DNA from: JAXGZG01 sp050952065
Lineage (GTDB): Bacteria > Bacillota > Sulfobacillia > Fermentithermobacillales > Fermentithermobacillaceae
Assembly: GCA_050952065.1 (NCBI GenBank)
Contig: JBMNKF010000001.1
Coordinates: 310,001-374,000, forward strand
Reading direction: 5' to 3'
Length of the DNA: 64,000 bases
Numbering within the stretch: the stretch's first letter is position 1; each line of letters opens with the position of its first letter. The notes beneath the pieces were generated by a model, which was not told the origin of the DNA, searched no databases, and was given only the letters and a program-made list of their open reading frames with translations. The position numbers and the translations under genes were made by a program. This document shows positions 1-8,502 of this stretch, one piece after another.

Positions 1-194
1 TGCACGAGGGGCCGTCAGTTGCAAGGAAGTCTGAAGATATCTTGGCTCCCGGCATGGTCATAACGGTTGAGCCTGGTATATATATACCGGGGTTTGGCGG
101 CGTCAGAATCGAGGACCTGGTACTTGTGACCGAGGATGGCCACAGGGTGTTGTCGGCAAGTCCAAAAGAACTGACGGTACTTGATCCCAGGTAA
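1..194 (+). CDS. Xaa-Pro peptidase (M24 family), C-terminal end
   Basis: Only the last 63 codons are in the window; the reading frame starts at base 3 and ends with TAA at 192-194. The fragment has the C-terminal core of M24 'pita-bread' aminopeptidases: HEGPSVA, then MVITVEPGIYIPG containing a metal-binding Glu, then GVRIEDLVLVTEDG with the second metal-binding Glu. Such enzymes remove residues ahead of proline in cytoplasmic peptides using two metal ions. The gene lies directly before efp, as yqhT does in Bacillus subtilis, which supports a YqhT/PepQ-like assignment. The N-terminal part is outside the window, so the exact subfamily cannot be decided. Confidence 0.88.
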   Translation, partial: HEGPSVARKSEDILAPGMVITVEPGIYIPGFGGVRIEDLVLVTEDGHRVLSASPKELTVLDPR

Positions 195-254
195 GTTCCA
201 CACCGTTTGGGCGGTCGTGAGGCTTGGCTAGGGGAAGTAGAGAGGGTTGAACAC

Positions 255-812
255 ATGATATCAACGAACGATTTCCGTACAGGAGTGACAGTGCAGATCG
301 ATGGCCAGCCGTGGATCGTAGTGGATTTTCAACACGTTAAGCCAGGCAAAGGGTCGGCTTTCGTGAGAGCAAGAATCAAGAACGTGCTTACCGGGAATGT
401 GTTGGAACGCACGTTTAACGCAGGCGAGAAGCTGCCCAGGGCCCATATCGAAAAGCGCGAGGCTCAGTATCTGTACAGCATGGGTGACGACTACACGTTC
501 ATGGATACCGAGACTTACGATCAGATAGTCATCTCAAAGGACGACGTGGGAAACGGCGTCATTTATCTCGTAGAGAACATGAGCGTGTCGATTCTGAGTT
601 ATGATAACAGGGTGATCGGGGTGGAGATCCCCAACTTTGTGGAACTGGTCGTTACTGATACGGAGCCGGGGTTCAAAGGGGATACTGCTACCGGCGGAAC
701 CAAACAGGCGACTCTAGAGACAGGCGCGGTCGTTAAGGTGCCGTTGTTTATCAGTGTAGGCGATAAGATTAAAGTCGATACCAGGACCAACACCTACATA
801 GAGAGGGTTTAG
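255..812 (+). CDS. efp: Translation elongation factor P
   Basis: The 185-residue product has the normal EF-P length. It binds ribosomes stalled on proline-rich stretches and promotes peptide bond formation. The N-terminal KOW-like domain carries the loop PGKGSAFV with Lys32, the residue modified in Bacillus-type EF-P. The middle OB domain contains FMDTETYDQ, and the C-terminal OB domain carries the signature around GDTATGGTKQATLETGA. An in-frame GTG-type start lies upstream at 207, but ATG 255 is preferred because the family begins MISTNDF and a GAGAGGGTT site precedes it. It sits 60 bases after the Xaa-Pro peptidase gene, the usual pairing in Firmicutes. Confidence 0.97.
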   Translation: MISTNDFRTGVTVQIDGQPWIVVDFQHVKPGKGSAFVRARIKNVLTGNVLERTFNAGEKLPRAHIEKREAQYLYSMGDDYTFMDTETYDQIVISKDDVGNGVIYLVENMSVSILSYDNRVIGVEIPNFVELVVTDTEPGFKGDTATGGTKQATLETGAVVKVPLFISVGDKIKVDTRTNTYIERV

Positions 813-881
813 CTCTGGATTGGGTTTTGATCTGGCGCATAGTCCGGCTTCTAGAATCCAAGTCAAAGGAGGAGCAAAGGG

Positions 882-1337
882 ATGTCTGACCTTAAAGAGA
901 GGGTTTCGTATTTGCAGGGATTGGTTGAGGGTCTCGAGATTTCTGAGACCACCAAGGAAGGCAAAGCAATCAAGGTTATCTGCGATGTTCTAAGAGAGAT
1001 GGCGCAGGTGGTCGAGGAGGTCATGGAGGCTCAAGACGACCTTCAGGACTACGTTGACTCCCTGGACGACGATCTCGCCGACGTTGAGAAAGAAGTCTAC
1101 GGTGAGGAGTTCGTCGAGGTACGGTGCCCTAACTGCGGAAAGTCGATCGAGGTTGGGACATCGCTTCTAGAGGACTCGGACGTGGATATTGTCTGTCCCG
1201 AGTGCGGCGAGGAGTTCTGCTGCGATGATCTGGACTGGGACGACGATATCGATGATGATGACGATGATAGCGATGATGACGAGGGCTGCTGCGACGACGA
1301 TGGCAAGCAAAAGGGATGTTGTGAAAAACACAGGTAG
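882..1337 (+). CDS. CD1247-type acidic zinc-ribbon protein
   Basis: The 151-residue protein begins with a helical N-terminal domain (residues 1-70: MSDLKERVSYLQGLVEGL) typical of the CD1247 N-terminal family, found next to efp or spoIIIAA in many clostridia. A zinc-ribbon-like pair follows: CPNCGK near residue 82 and CPECGEEFCC near 104. The tail, from about residue 110, is almost all Asp with scattered Cys-Cys pairs (GCCDDD, GCCEKHR). Function is unknown; the fold suggests a small cytoplasmic metal-binding or adaptor protein. AAAGGAGGAG lies just before the ATG. The Asp-rich coding region is a simple GAT/GAC repeat that makes long spurious open frames on the other strand. Confidence 0.85.
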   Translation: MSDLKERVSYLQGLVEGLEISETTKEGKAIKVICDVLREMAQVVEEVMEAQDDLQDYVDSLDDDLADVEKEVYGEEFVEVRCPNCGKSIEVGTSLLEDSDVDIVCPECGEEFCCDDLDWDDDIDDDDDDSDDDEGCCDDDGKQKGCCEKHR

Positions 1338-1580
1338 GGAATAGGAAACACCTGTAAGCCCTTCCGTCGTGGGCTCGGTGCGATATGCGGGAGTTCAGCG
1401 GAGGGGCTTTTCTCATTTCGACGGGCCTAGTCTTAAGAATTCCCCCATCTGTACTTGTCCTTTTCCCAAGAAGAAGACGGTGTGCAAGCGTGTCTCAAGG
1501 ATCAGACAAGAAGGTACAGGCGATGATCCTGGCGAATGTCGGTTATCATGGGAAGAGCGACAAATAAGGACAGATAGTGC
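1338..1580 (+). other. Intergenic left edge of the accessory block
   Basis: No convincing gene is seen. A small dyad (AGCCC, then an 8-9 base loop, then GGGCT) at about 1357-1376 could end transcription from efp/CD1247, but it lacks a T-run. Short open frames here have no family resemblance or good ribosome sites. In related genomes spoIIIAA usually follows at this point; here an unrelated MMPL gene follows. Confidence 0.4.
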
Positions 1581-4037
1581 ATGCTGGAGCGCATATCGCG
1601 TGTAATCGTCGACAGACGTAACCTGTTATTCTTGTTTTATATTATTGCCATCATCTTTAGTCTGTTCTCCATGGGCTGGGTCGATGTGGAGAACGACATT
1701 GTTCACTATCTTGCAGACGATAGCAAGACCCGCCGCGGTCTCACCGTAATGAGTGAGGAGTTCACCACTTTTGGCACGGCCGACATCATGATCTCCAACA
1801 TCACTTACGGTCATGCCAGGGAGGTCGCCGACCAGATAGCAGAGGTTGACGGAGTCGCCCAAGTAGTTTTCGAGAACACAGAAGACCATTACAGAAACGC
1901 TTCCGCGCTTTTTGTTGTGCTCTTTGAAGGCACCGATACCGACGAGATCAGCAAGAAAGCCATGGAAGAGATTAGACGCATAGTCGAGCTTTATGACGTC
2001 TCGATCTCAACTACGGTTGGCTCCGATATGGTGTCTCTGCTGGCGAAGGAAATGTTCCTGATCGGAGCTTTTGCATCCCTGGTAATCATTCTTGTCTTAA
2101 CGTTTACGTCCAAATCCTATGCCGAAGTACCGATACTCATGGCAACCTTCGGACTGGCCGCCCTCCTTCACTCGGGAACAAATTTCATGCTTGGTAGGAT
2201 CTCTTTCATATCTCACTCTGTGGGGGTAATCCTTCAGCTGGGTTTGGCGATTGACTATGCTATCATCTATTGCCACAGGTTTAGCGAAGAGTATGAGCGC
2301 CTTCCGGCGAGGGATGCCGCTATCGCGGCGCTAAACAAAGCCATTCCTGAGATATCATCCAGCAGTTTAACTACCATTGGTGGATTGGGAGCCCTTGCCT
2401 TCATGCAATTCGGAATAGGCAAGGATTTGGCCGTGGTCATGATCAAGGCCATTTTTATGAGCATGTTTGCTGTCTTCACTCTCATGCCCGGGCTACTCGT
2501 GGTGTTTAGCGGCCCAATTAGAAAGACCAAGCACAAGAACCTCGTCCCGAGAGTGACGGTCATCGGCCAGTTTTCTATCAAGACTAGCGCTGTTGTCCCG
2601 CCGATTTTCGCTGTGATTCTGGTGGTCGCATTCGCTCTTTCGAGCAAGTGCCCCTACCTATTTGGCCTCGATGAAATGGATTCATACAGCGTCAGCCAAG
2701 AACAGCTTGCCAAACAACGGATTAAGACTACGTTTGGTGCCAAGAACATGATCGCCCTCATAGTCCCGTCAAGAGACTATGAGGCGGAAAAGGCTCTGTT
2801 AGCTACTTTGTCAAGCTGGGACGAGGTCAAATCCGCAGTTGGCCTTTCAAATACTGAAGCTATGGGCGGCTACATGTTGACGGATGCCCTTACGCCAAGG
2901 GAGTTTGCCGAGCTTACTGATCTGGATCTGGAGTGGGCCCAAATCTTATACTCGGCCCACGCAGTCAACGATGAGGATTACGGCAAGGCTATAAGCGGCA
3001 TCAACCACTATCGTGTTCCTCTAATCGATATGTTCCAGTTTTTGTATCATGAAGTTGCCCAAGGGTATATTGCTCCGGACGACGACCTTGTGGGCAGTTT
3101 GGAGGAATACAACCAGGCCCTAACTACTGCTCGAAAGCAGATGGAAGGGGAGCACTACGCCAGGATCATCTTGTACACTGATCTTCCCGAGGAGGGTCAG
3201 GAGACGTACGACTTCTTGGCAAGGATGTACGAGGAAGCCGGCAAGTACTATGACATAGACCGGGTATATGCAGTGGGCGGATCCACCAATGCATTGGATT
3301 TGTCTTCGACCTTCACCAGAGATAATCTGGCGATTAGCTTATTGTCGGTCCTATTTGTGATAGTCGTATTGACGTTCACGTTCCAATCGGCCGGGCTTCC
3401 TGTACTGCTTATATCCGTTATCCAGGCCAGTATCTGGATCAACTTCTCGCTGCCCTACATTAAGGGACAAGGACTCTATTTCCTGGGATTCTTGCTGGTA
3501 TCCTCAATCCAGATGGGGGCCAACATTGACTACGCCATAGTGATCACCAGTCGCTACCTGGCCTTGAGGGAAGAACTGCTGCCACGCCAGGCAGTAGTTG
3601 AGGCTTTGAACCAGGGTTTTCCAACTGTCATGACCTCTGGGTCGATCTTGGCGGTGGCCGGCCTCCTCATAGGCCGGATCTCGACGGATGGAGCGATTTC
3701 TGTCTTGGGCGCATACCTGGGGCAAGGTACCATCATTTCCATAGTCTTGGTGTTATTCGTCTTGCCGCAGTTACTCTATCGTGGCGACAAGTTTATCGAG
3801 AGAACTTCCTTCAAGATCAAAACGCCCATGATATTCGACCAGGTTGCCAGCAAAGTCCGGCTGTCAGGAAGACTTGACGGATATGTGAAGGGAGAGATAC
3901 ACGCTTATGTGGACGGTACTATTGTCGGAGAAGTGCGTCCGCTGAAGGAACGTGGAGTCGAGTCTCACGACAAAGGTAACGATGATACGGTTGGCGAGGG
4001 CGAGGAGACGTGGAGGCAGACAGATGAAAAGGCGTAG
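1581..4037 (+). CDS. MMPL/RND-superfamily membrane transporter
   Basis: The 818-residue protein has the duplicated RND/MMPL plan: TM1 near residue 13, an extracytoplasmic domain, five more helices, then the same arrangement again. The two halves carry the matching intramembrane acidic motifs LAIDYAIIYCHRF (TM4 region) and ANIDYAIVITSRY (TM10 region), the proton-relay positions of MMPL exporters. Such proteins move lipids, hydrophobic compounds or surface molecules out of the membrane using proton flow. The C-terminal 80 residues are hydrophilic and end in an acidic stretch. The gene overlaps by 14 bases the start of the GLUG surface-protein gene, so the two are probably co-translated and functionally linked. 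A weak AAGGA lies 11 bases before ATG 1581. Substrate is unknown. Confidence 0.9.
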   Translation: MLERISRVIVDRRNLLFLFYIIAIIFSLFSMGWVDVENDIVHYLADDSKTRRGLTVMSEEFTTFGTADIMISNITYGHAREVADQIAEVDGVAQVVFENTEDHYRNASALFVVLFEGTDTDEISKKAMEEIRRIVELYDVSISTTVGSDMVSLLAKEMFLIGAFASLVIILVLTFTSKSYAEVPILMATFGLAALLHSGTNFMLGRISFISHSVGVILQLGLAIDYAIIYCHRFSEEYERLPARDAAIAALNKAIPEISSSSLTTIGGLGALAFMQFGIGKDLAVVMIKAIFMSMFAVFTLMPGLLVVFSGPIRKTKHKNLVPRVTVIGQFSIKTSAVVPPIFAVILVVAFALSSKCPYLFGLDEMDSYSVSQEQLAKQRIKTTFGAKNMIALIVPSRDYEAEKALLATLSSWDEVKSAVGLSNTEAMGGYMLTDALTPREFAELTDLDLEWAQILYSAHAVNDEDYGKAISGINHYRVPLIDMFQFLYHEVAQGYIAPDDDLVGSLEEYNQALTTARKQMEGEHYARIILYTDLPEEGQETYDFLARMYEEAGKYYDIDRVYAVGGSTNALDLSSTFTRDNLAISLLSVLFVIVVLTFTFQSAGLPVLLISVIQASIWINFSLPYIKGQGLYFLGFLLVSSIQMGANIDYAIVITSRYLALREELLPRQAVVEALNQGFPTVMTSGSILAVAGLLIGRISTDGAISVLGAYLGQGTIISIVLVLFVLPQLLYRGDKFIERTSFKIKTPMIFDQVASKVRLSGRLDGYVKGEIHAYVDGTIVGEVRPLKERGVESHDKGNDDTVGEGEETWRQTDEKA

Positions 4038-6861
4038 GGCTGCCATATGCGCGATCATATGTCTATTGACTCTGTGGGCGCAGAGTCCCACTGTGTTAGT
4101 CGCACTTGCATCTCCTCAAATTGTGCCCATTTTCAACGCGGAAGACCTCCGAAGAATCGCCAGAGAGTGTTCTTTTGACAAGTGGTCCAAGGGCAAGGTT
4201 CTGACCTTGGAGGCGGACATCGATCTGGCAAATGAGGAGTTTACACCGATCCCCATTTTTGGCGGCACCTTCGACGGGAAAGGTCACCGCATAACCGGAT
4301 TGTCTGTTAACGTGGAGGGCTCCAATCAGGGTCTTTTCCGGTACCTTCAAGAGGGCGGAGTCATCAAGAACCTGTCAGTGGAAGGTGCTGTGACTCCGGG
4401 AGGAGACAAGAGGAACATTGGAGGTATTGTGGGCAACAACAGCGGTGTAGTGGAAAACTGCAGTTTTTCTGGTCTTGTACGAGGCGGAGACAACGTGGGC
4501 GGCATTGTGGGTTCAAACGGTGCTCCGGGTATCGTAATAAACTGTTCGACACAGGGCGTCATATACGGGAAAAGAGTCGTAGGGGGAATAGTGGGGTACA
4601 ACAGCGGCACGCTCCTGCGTTCTTTCAACGAGGCTAGCGTGAACACAACGGTGGAAGAAGAGAGTCTAAACCTTCAGGATTTGACTATTGACGAGATTAA
4701 CCTCGTGAGATCTTTCGTGGATGCCATGGATATTGGGGGAGTAGCCGGGATCAATGCTGGTGTAATACAGAGTTCGGAGAATCGCGGTCTCATTGGCTAT
4801 CCCCATGTCGGGTACAACGTTGGGGGAGTTGTGGGAAGGCAGAGCGGATACATTGTGGGGTGCGCGAACTACGGAACAGTGCGTGGACGAAAGGAGGTTG
4901 GGGGAGTCGTCGGGCAGATGGAGCCCCACATAACTACCTCTATTGCCCCGACTGAATTGAAAGTCCTGCAAAAAGAACTGGAACGCCTGCGATCCCTCAT
5001 CACCGCTCTAATAGCGGACGCGCAGGCTAGTACTAATGCGGTCAGTGAAGCCTTGTCGCCTGTCAAAGAGGAGATCGACTCTGCCAAAGCCCATGCGCAG
5101 TCTCTGATCAACCAAACAGAAGCTCTCTTAAACAAAGACATTGGGGAAATCAATCGTATAAGTCTAGTGATCACTGAAGTCATGGACAGATTGGTTCCCA
5201 TTATGGTCTCTGTGGCGGATTGCGCCGAAATCACGGAAGAGTCTTTGGGTTCGATACAACAGTGTTTGTACCATGTCTTGAAAGTCATGGGCCGGTTTTC
5301 AGAGGTGAGAGACAATCTAGGCCGAATCCATGACGCAATAACTGAGTGCCAGGAGAAGACCGACGAGGCCATAAGACTTGCCGGAAAAGCCGCCGACGAT
5401 CTGACGTTGACGCTGGAGTTGTTGTTTGCTCGCGAGACTGATGAGGCCTTGAGGCTGCTTGAATCCGCCATGGCCAAACTAAGGGAAGTGGGCCGGTGTC
5501 TGCAGGAGTCTATCGAAGGGCTTGCGGAGACCAAGGACGACGTGAGAGAGATCATTTCGCTTCTGGGCAGGGTAGGGGGAGATATGGAACCCGCTCTCGG
5601 TTACCTTGAGGATGCCCTCGCTCTTCTGGAAGAAGCGGCGGAATTGATTCCTCCCATGCTTCGGGAGATTTCTAATATGGTTGAGTACCTGTCCACACAG
5701 CCTCCATTGGACTTTGCCACTACAGACGACGCCTACAGGAAGACTAAAGATGACCTATTTGGTTCTATAGGCAATCTCTCGGACTCGCTGTGGAGAGTCA
5801 CCAACACTCTGAAGAGCCAAGGCGATCTGCTAATACCCGATATCCAAGAGGTGAGCGACCAGCTGTTCCTGGTAATGGACCTGGCGGTAGGTATAATTGA
5901 CGGGTTGACTTCGGAAACCATGGATGTGAGCGATATAGTCGAAGACGTATCTCGCAATGATGTTAGCGAGAAAGCCGAAGGGAAAGTGACCGGTTGCAGT
6001 AACTTCGGTGTAATCGAAGGGGATATAAACGTAGGCGGCATTGCGGGAGCCATGTCCATTGAGTTTCTTAAGGACCTTGAGGAAGAGTGGAGCGTTGAGG
6101 ACAAACCTTCCCTTAGGACTGCATTCAAAACCCGCGCCGTCATAACGGCCTGTGAAAACCAAGGCGAGGTAGTGGGCAAGAAGAATAACGTCGGCGGGAT
6201 CGTCGGCAACATGGATTTCGGTTACGTTAAGGACTGCATTTCTGTAAGTGTGGTGGAGAGCACTGATGGGCATTACGTGGGCGGTATTGCCGGCCGCTCA
6301 AACAGCGCCATCCACACGAGTCACGCTAAGTCTGCCTTGGGCGGCGGGAACTACGTAGGCGGGATCGCCGGCTTGGGGCAAGAGATAGTTGGGTGTCGTT
6401 CGATGGTGATTATCAATCGCGGCGCTGCGTACTTGGGTGCAATAGCCGGATATTCGGAGAACCACAACGTCATACGCGGCAACTACTTCGTTAGCGATGA
6501 CTTGGCGGGCATCGATGGGATCAGCTATATGGATAGGGCAGAGCCGGTTACCTACGAAGAGTTTGCCACCATAGAAGGCCTGCCGTCCATTTTCAGAAAG
6601 TTTCAGGTGACGTTTTGGGCCGACGATGAGGTTTTAGGCGCCATCCTGTTGAATTATGGGGATCTCATTACCGAACAAGATATTCCCGAAGTCCCTCATA
6701 AAGAAGGCTATTACGTCAAGTGGGCCGGGTTGCATCCGGCGAGTGTCACTTTCGACCGGAAAATCACTGCCGAGTATTTCCCTCTACGAGAGACTCCTGG
6801 GGAGTCAGGAGAAAAGAGACGGGCCACTGTCGACAGTGCTAGTCGAGGGTCAGTTTACTGA
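4024..6861 (+). CDS. Secreted GLUG-repeat/coiled-coil surface protein (frameshifted near its end)
   Basis: The start is placed at ATG 4024, giving MKRRRAAIC and a clear signal peptide; the ORF runs in from 3952 but that part lies inside the MMPL gene. After the signal come GLUG-type repeats (VGGIVGSNG, VGGIVGYNSG, IGGVAGINAG, VGGVVGRQSG). A long Ala/Glu/Leu-rich helical region of over 300 residues (roughly bases 4960-5970) follows, probably coiled coil. A second GLUG block (VGGIAGAMS, VGGIVGNMD, VGGIAGRSN) comes next, then an InlB B-repeat-like segment (VTFWADDEV to FDRKITAEYFP). In the sequence as given the frame ends at 6861 with an unrelated tail. The adjoining +1 frame carries the expected C-terminal anchor, so an extra base in the AAAA at 6812-6815 breaks it. 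Repaired, the protein would be about 1066 residues. Likely an outward-facing partner of the MMPL protein. Confidence 0.8.
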   Translation: MKRRRAAICAIICLLTLWAQSPTVLVALASPQIVPIFNAEDLRRIARECSFDKWSKGKVLTLEADIDLANEEFTPIPIFGGTFDGKGHRITGLSVNVEGSNQGLFRYLQEGGVIKNLSVEGAVTPGGDKRNIGGIVGNNSGVVENCSFSGLVRGGDNVGGIVGSNGAPGIVINCSTQGVIYGKRVVGGIVGYNSGTLLRSFNEASVNTTVEEESLNLQDLTIDEINLVRSFVDAMDIGGVAGINAGVIQSSENRGLIGYPHVGYNVGGVVGRQSGYIVGCANYGTVRGRKEVGGVVGQMEPHITTSIAPTELKVLQKELERLRSLITALIADAQASTNAVSEALSPVKEEIDSAKAHAQSLINQTEALLNKDIGEINRISLVITEVMDRLVPIMVSVADCAEITEESLGSIQQCLYHVLKVMGRFSEVRDNLGRIHDAITECQEKTDEAIRLAGKAADDLTLTLELLFARETDEALRLLESAMAKLREVGRCLQESIEGLAETKDDVREIISLLGRVGGDMEPALGYLEDALALLEEAAELIPPMLREISNMVEYLSTQPPLDFATTDDAYRKTKDDLFGSIGNLSDSLWRVTNTLKSQGDLLIPDIQEVSDQLFLVMDLAVGIIDGLTSETMDVSDIVEDVSRNDVSEKAEGKVTGCSNFGVIEGDINVGGIAGAMSIEFLKDLEEEWSVEDKPSLRTAFKTRAVITACENQGEVVGKKNNVGGIVGNMDFGYVKDCISVSVVESTDGHYVGGIAGRSNSAIHTSHAKSALGGGNYVGGIAGLGQEIVGCRSMVIINRGAAYLGAIAGYSENHNVIRGNYFVSDDLAGIDGISYMDRAEPVTYEEFATIEGLPSIFRKFQVTFWADDEVLGAILLNYGDLITEQDIPEVPHKEGYYVKWAGLHPASVTFDRKITAEYFPLRETPGESGEKRRATVDSASRGSVY

Positions 6862-7225
6862 AGAAGATCATCTGACTTTGATGAAGATTACTGACGGAGA
6901 CGCCCCTCTAGATGGCAAGGGGTTTGTTGAAAAGTGGCGCGTTACGATTCCAGACGACGGCGGCGGTATTCACACCATCAGGTTTATCCCTCCCGAGAAA
7001 AGGGATGGGTTGACAATATACCTTCAGGTGGGCGAGGAATGGACCGAGGCGGACGTCCAATGGGATGGCAAATACATGGTGTTCCAAGCTACCGGTAATT
7101 CTGTCACTTTTGCCATAGTCCAGATGGAGTCTTTCTATGGCAGTGTTTGGGTGTTGTTGACTGCTGCTGTATCGATTGGACTAGTGCTTGCGGTCCATTG
7201 GAGGCGACGAAAGGCGATCATCTAG
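6816..7225 (+). pseudogene. Displaced C-terminal part of the GLUG surface protein (membrane anchor)
   Basis: This frame has no ribosome site of its own and continues the sense of the upstream protein: removing one A from 6812-6815 joins GESGE to RDGPLSTVLVEG. It encodes a beta-rich segment (VEKWRVTIPDDGGG, IRFIPPEKRDG, TIYLQVGEEWTEADVQW), then one transmembrane helix (VWVLLTAAVSIGLVLAV) and a basic stop-transfer end (HWRRRKAII). It would thus anchor the protein to the membrane by its C terminus. Without it the product as read would be secreted and unanchored. Confidence 0.7.
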
Positions 7226-7260
7226 AGACCTTCTGCGAAGAGCGACTGAACCTAACGAGC

Positions 7261-7328
7261 AGCCAACAAACCGAAGCCAACAAACGAAAGCCGACAAACC
7301 GAAGCGAGAAGAGAAGCCAACAAGCGGA
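7261..7328 (+). repeat. 14-bp tandem repeat, about five copies
   Basis: Units AGCCAACAAACCGA, AGCCAACAAACGAA, AGCCGACAAACCGA, a 12-base degenerate AGCGAGAAGAGA, and AGCCAACAAGCGGA lie head to tail. They sit between the GLUG anchor frame and the start of the next gene. No protein-coding role is evident. Confidence 0.8.
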
Positions 7329-7353
7329 ATCTAGCAAGAGGAGAGGGTTCAAA

Positions 7354-7923
7354 GTGGGTGATATAGAGTTCGGGAGCTCAAGGAGATCAGATAGTGCAAC
7401 CTCAGACAGCGGGCCAGAGGGCACGGCCTGTGATCTGGAGTTCCGGAGCCTAAGGAGATCAGATAGAGCGATTTCGCCGAAAGCTGCCCACGATATCCTT
7501 ATTTCCGGCATATTCGGGTGTTTGGGGGTTAAAGGCGACAAAGGCTATCCCTACGTAGTTCCTCTCAACTACGTTTACGATGCTGAACACAATCGCATAT
7601 ACTTTCATTCAGCCCTAGAGGGGTATAAACTGGATGCCATTAAGTGCGATGACAGAGTCTGCTTTTGTGTTGTAACAAACGCCCAAGTATTGCCCAATGA
7701 GATTAGCATGCGGTTCGACAGCGTCATCTGTTTTGGCAGGGCCTCAATTGTAGAAGGCAGGGAAAAGGAGTACGCGTTACGAATGCTGGTTCAAAAGTAC
7801 ATTTTGGGGAAAGCCACGATTACCTCGGAAGATGTTAGCGAGTATGTCGAACGGCACATCCGACGCACTGCTATAGTGCGGATAGATGTGGAACACCTTA
7901 CCGGTAAGAGTAGGCCGGAATGA
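7354..7923 (+). CDS. Pyridoxamine 5'-phosphate oxidase-like (NimA-type) flavin-binding protein
   Basis: The 189-residue product matches the FMN-binding split-barrel family related to NimA nitroimidazole resistance proteins: GCLGVKGDKGYPYVVPLNYVYD, then IYFHSALEGYKLDAI, VCFCVVT, and a C-terminal IRRTAIVRIDVEHLTGK. These proteins bind flavin or haem and may reduce small compounds; the substrate here is unknown. The ORF extends upstream to 7147, but GTG 7354 follows AGAGGAGAGGG and is preferred; family N termini normally begin even later, at the LRRSDRAIS segment. Bases 7366-7396 and 7438-7468 are an in-frame near-duplicate (FGSSRRSDS and FRSLRRSDR), so the N terminus has been lengthened by duplication. 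Confidence 0.82.
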   Translation: MGDIEFGSSRRSDSATSDSGPEGTACDLEFRSLRRSDRAISPKAAHDILISGIFGCLGVKGDKGYPYVVPLNYVYDAEHNRIYFHSALEGYKLDAIKCDDRVCFCVVTNAQVLPNEISMRFDSVICFGRASIVEGREKEYALRMLVQKYILGKATITSEDVSEYVERHIRRTAIVRIDVEHLTGKSRPE

Positions 7924-8035
7924 CAAACGCTAGGTCAAATGAAAAGCCAAGTGTCTAGCGAACTGACTGATGAGCGAACGGTGAGCAAGAATAATAGGTA
8001 GATGAAAAGAAAAATGATGGCCGACCCCCACGCGT

Positions 8036-8502
8036 TCAACCTCTCGATTTCTCGATGTCTAAGAGACATTTCTTCACGTGAAGGCCACCCCCATAGCCGG
8101 TCAAGCTACCATCGCTCCCGATAACACGATGACACGGGACTATGATTGGTATCGGATTGCGATTGTTGGCCATGCCCACCGCACGGACGGCTTTGGGGTT
8201 TCCGATCTGTACGGCGATGTCCTTGTAGCTTCGAGTCTCGCCCCAAGGTATGGATTGCAGAGCTGCCCAGCAAGAGCGCTGAAAAGGGGTACCGGGCAGG
8301 CGCAGGGGCAGATCGAATTCCTTTCGCTTGCCGCTAAAGTACTCGTCAAGCTGTGAAGCGGCCTTGTCGATCAGAGCCGTTTTGATGACCGCGAAGTCTT
8401 CAGGGCAATTCTTATTCCAAAGACGATGCGGGTAATGCAGCCGTTTTCTTCGGCGATCCCGATTTTCCCGATAGGGTAGTCGTAGAACCATATGCTTTTC
8501 AT
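8036..8502 (-). pseudogene. ogt: Methylated-DNA-[protein]-cysteine S-methyltransferase, frameshifted
   Basis: Ogt removes alkyl groups from O6-alkylguanine by transferring them to an active-site cysteine. The C-terminal catalytic domain is intact in one frame: TPFQRSCWAAL, IPWGETRSYKDIA, NPKAVRAVGMANNRNP, the active-site motif IVPCHRVIGSDGSLTGYGGG and KKCLLDIEK. The true start is ATG 8502, six bases after GGAGGTG. That frame reads MKSIWFYDYPIGKIGIAEENG, a normal Ogt N terminus, but stops at 8371. Adding one base in or beside TTCC at 8415-8418 joins CITRIVFG to NKNCPEDFAV and restores a 155-residue protein. Either the gene is recently inactivated or a base is missing from the assembly. Confidence 0.85.

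Noticed and set aside
1357..1376. Rho-independent terminator after CD1247 gene
   Set aside because: The stem is only five pairs and no T-run follows; noted only as part of the intergenic region.
1097..1416. Long minus-strand frames opposite the CD1247-type gene (Ser- or His/Arg-rich)
   Set aside because: They are shadows of the GAT/GAC repeat that encodes the aspartate tail, without ribosome sites.
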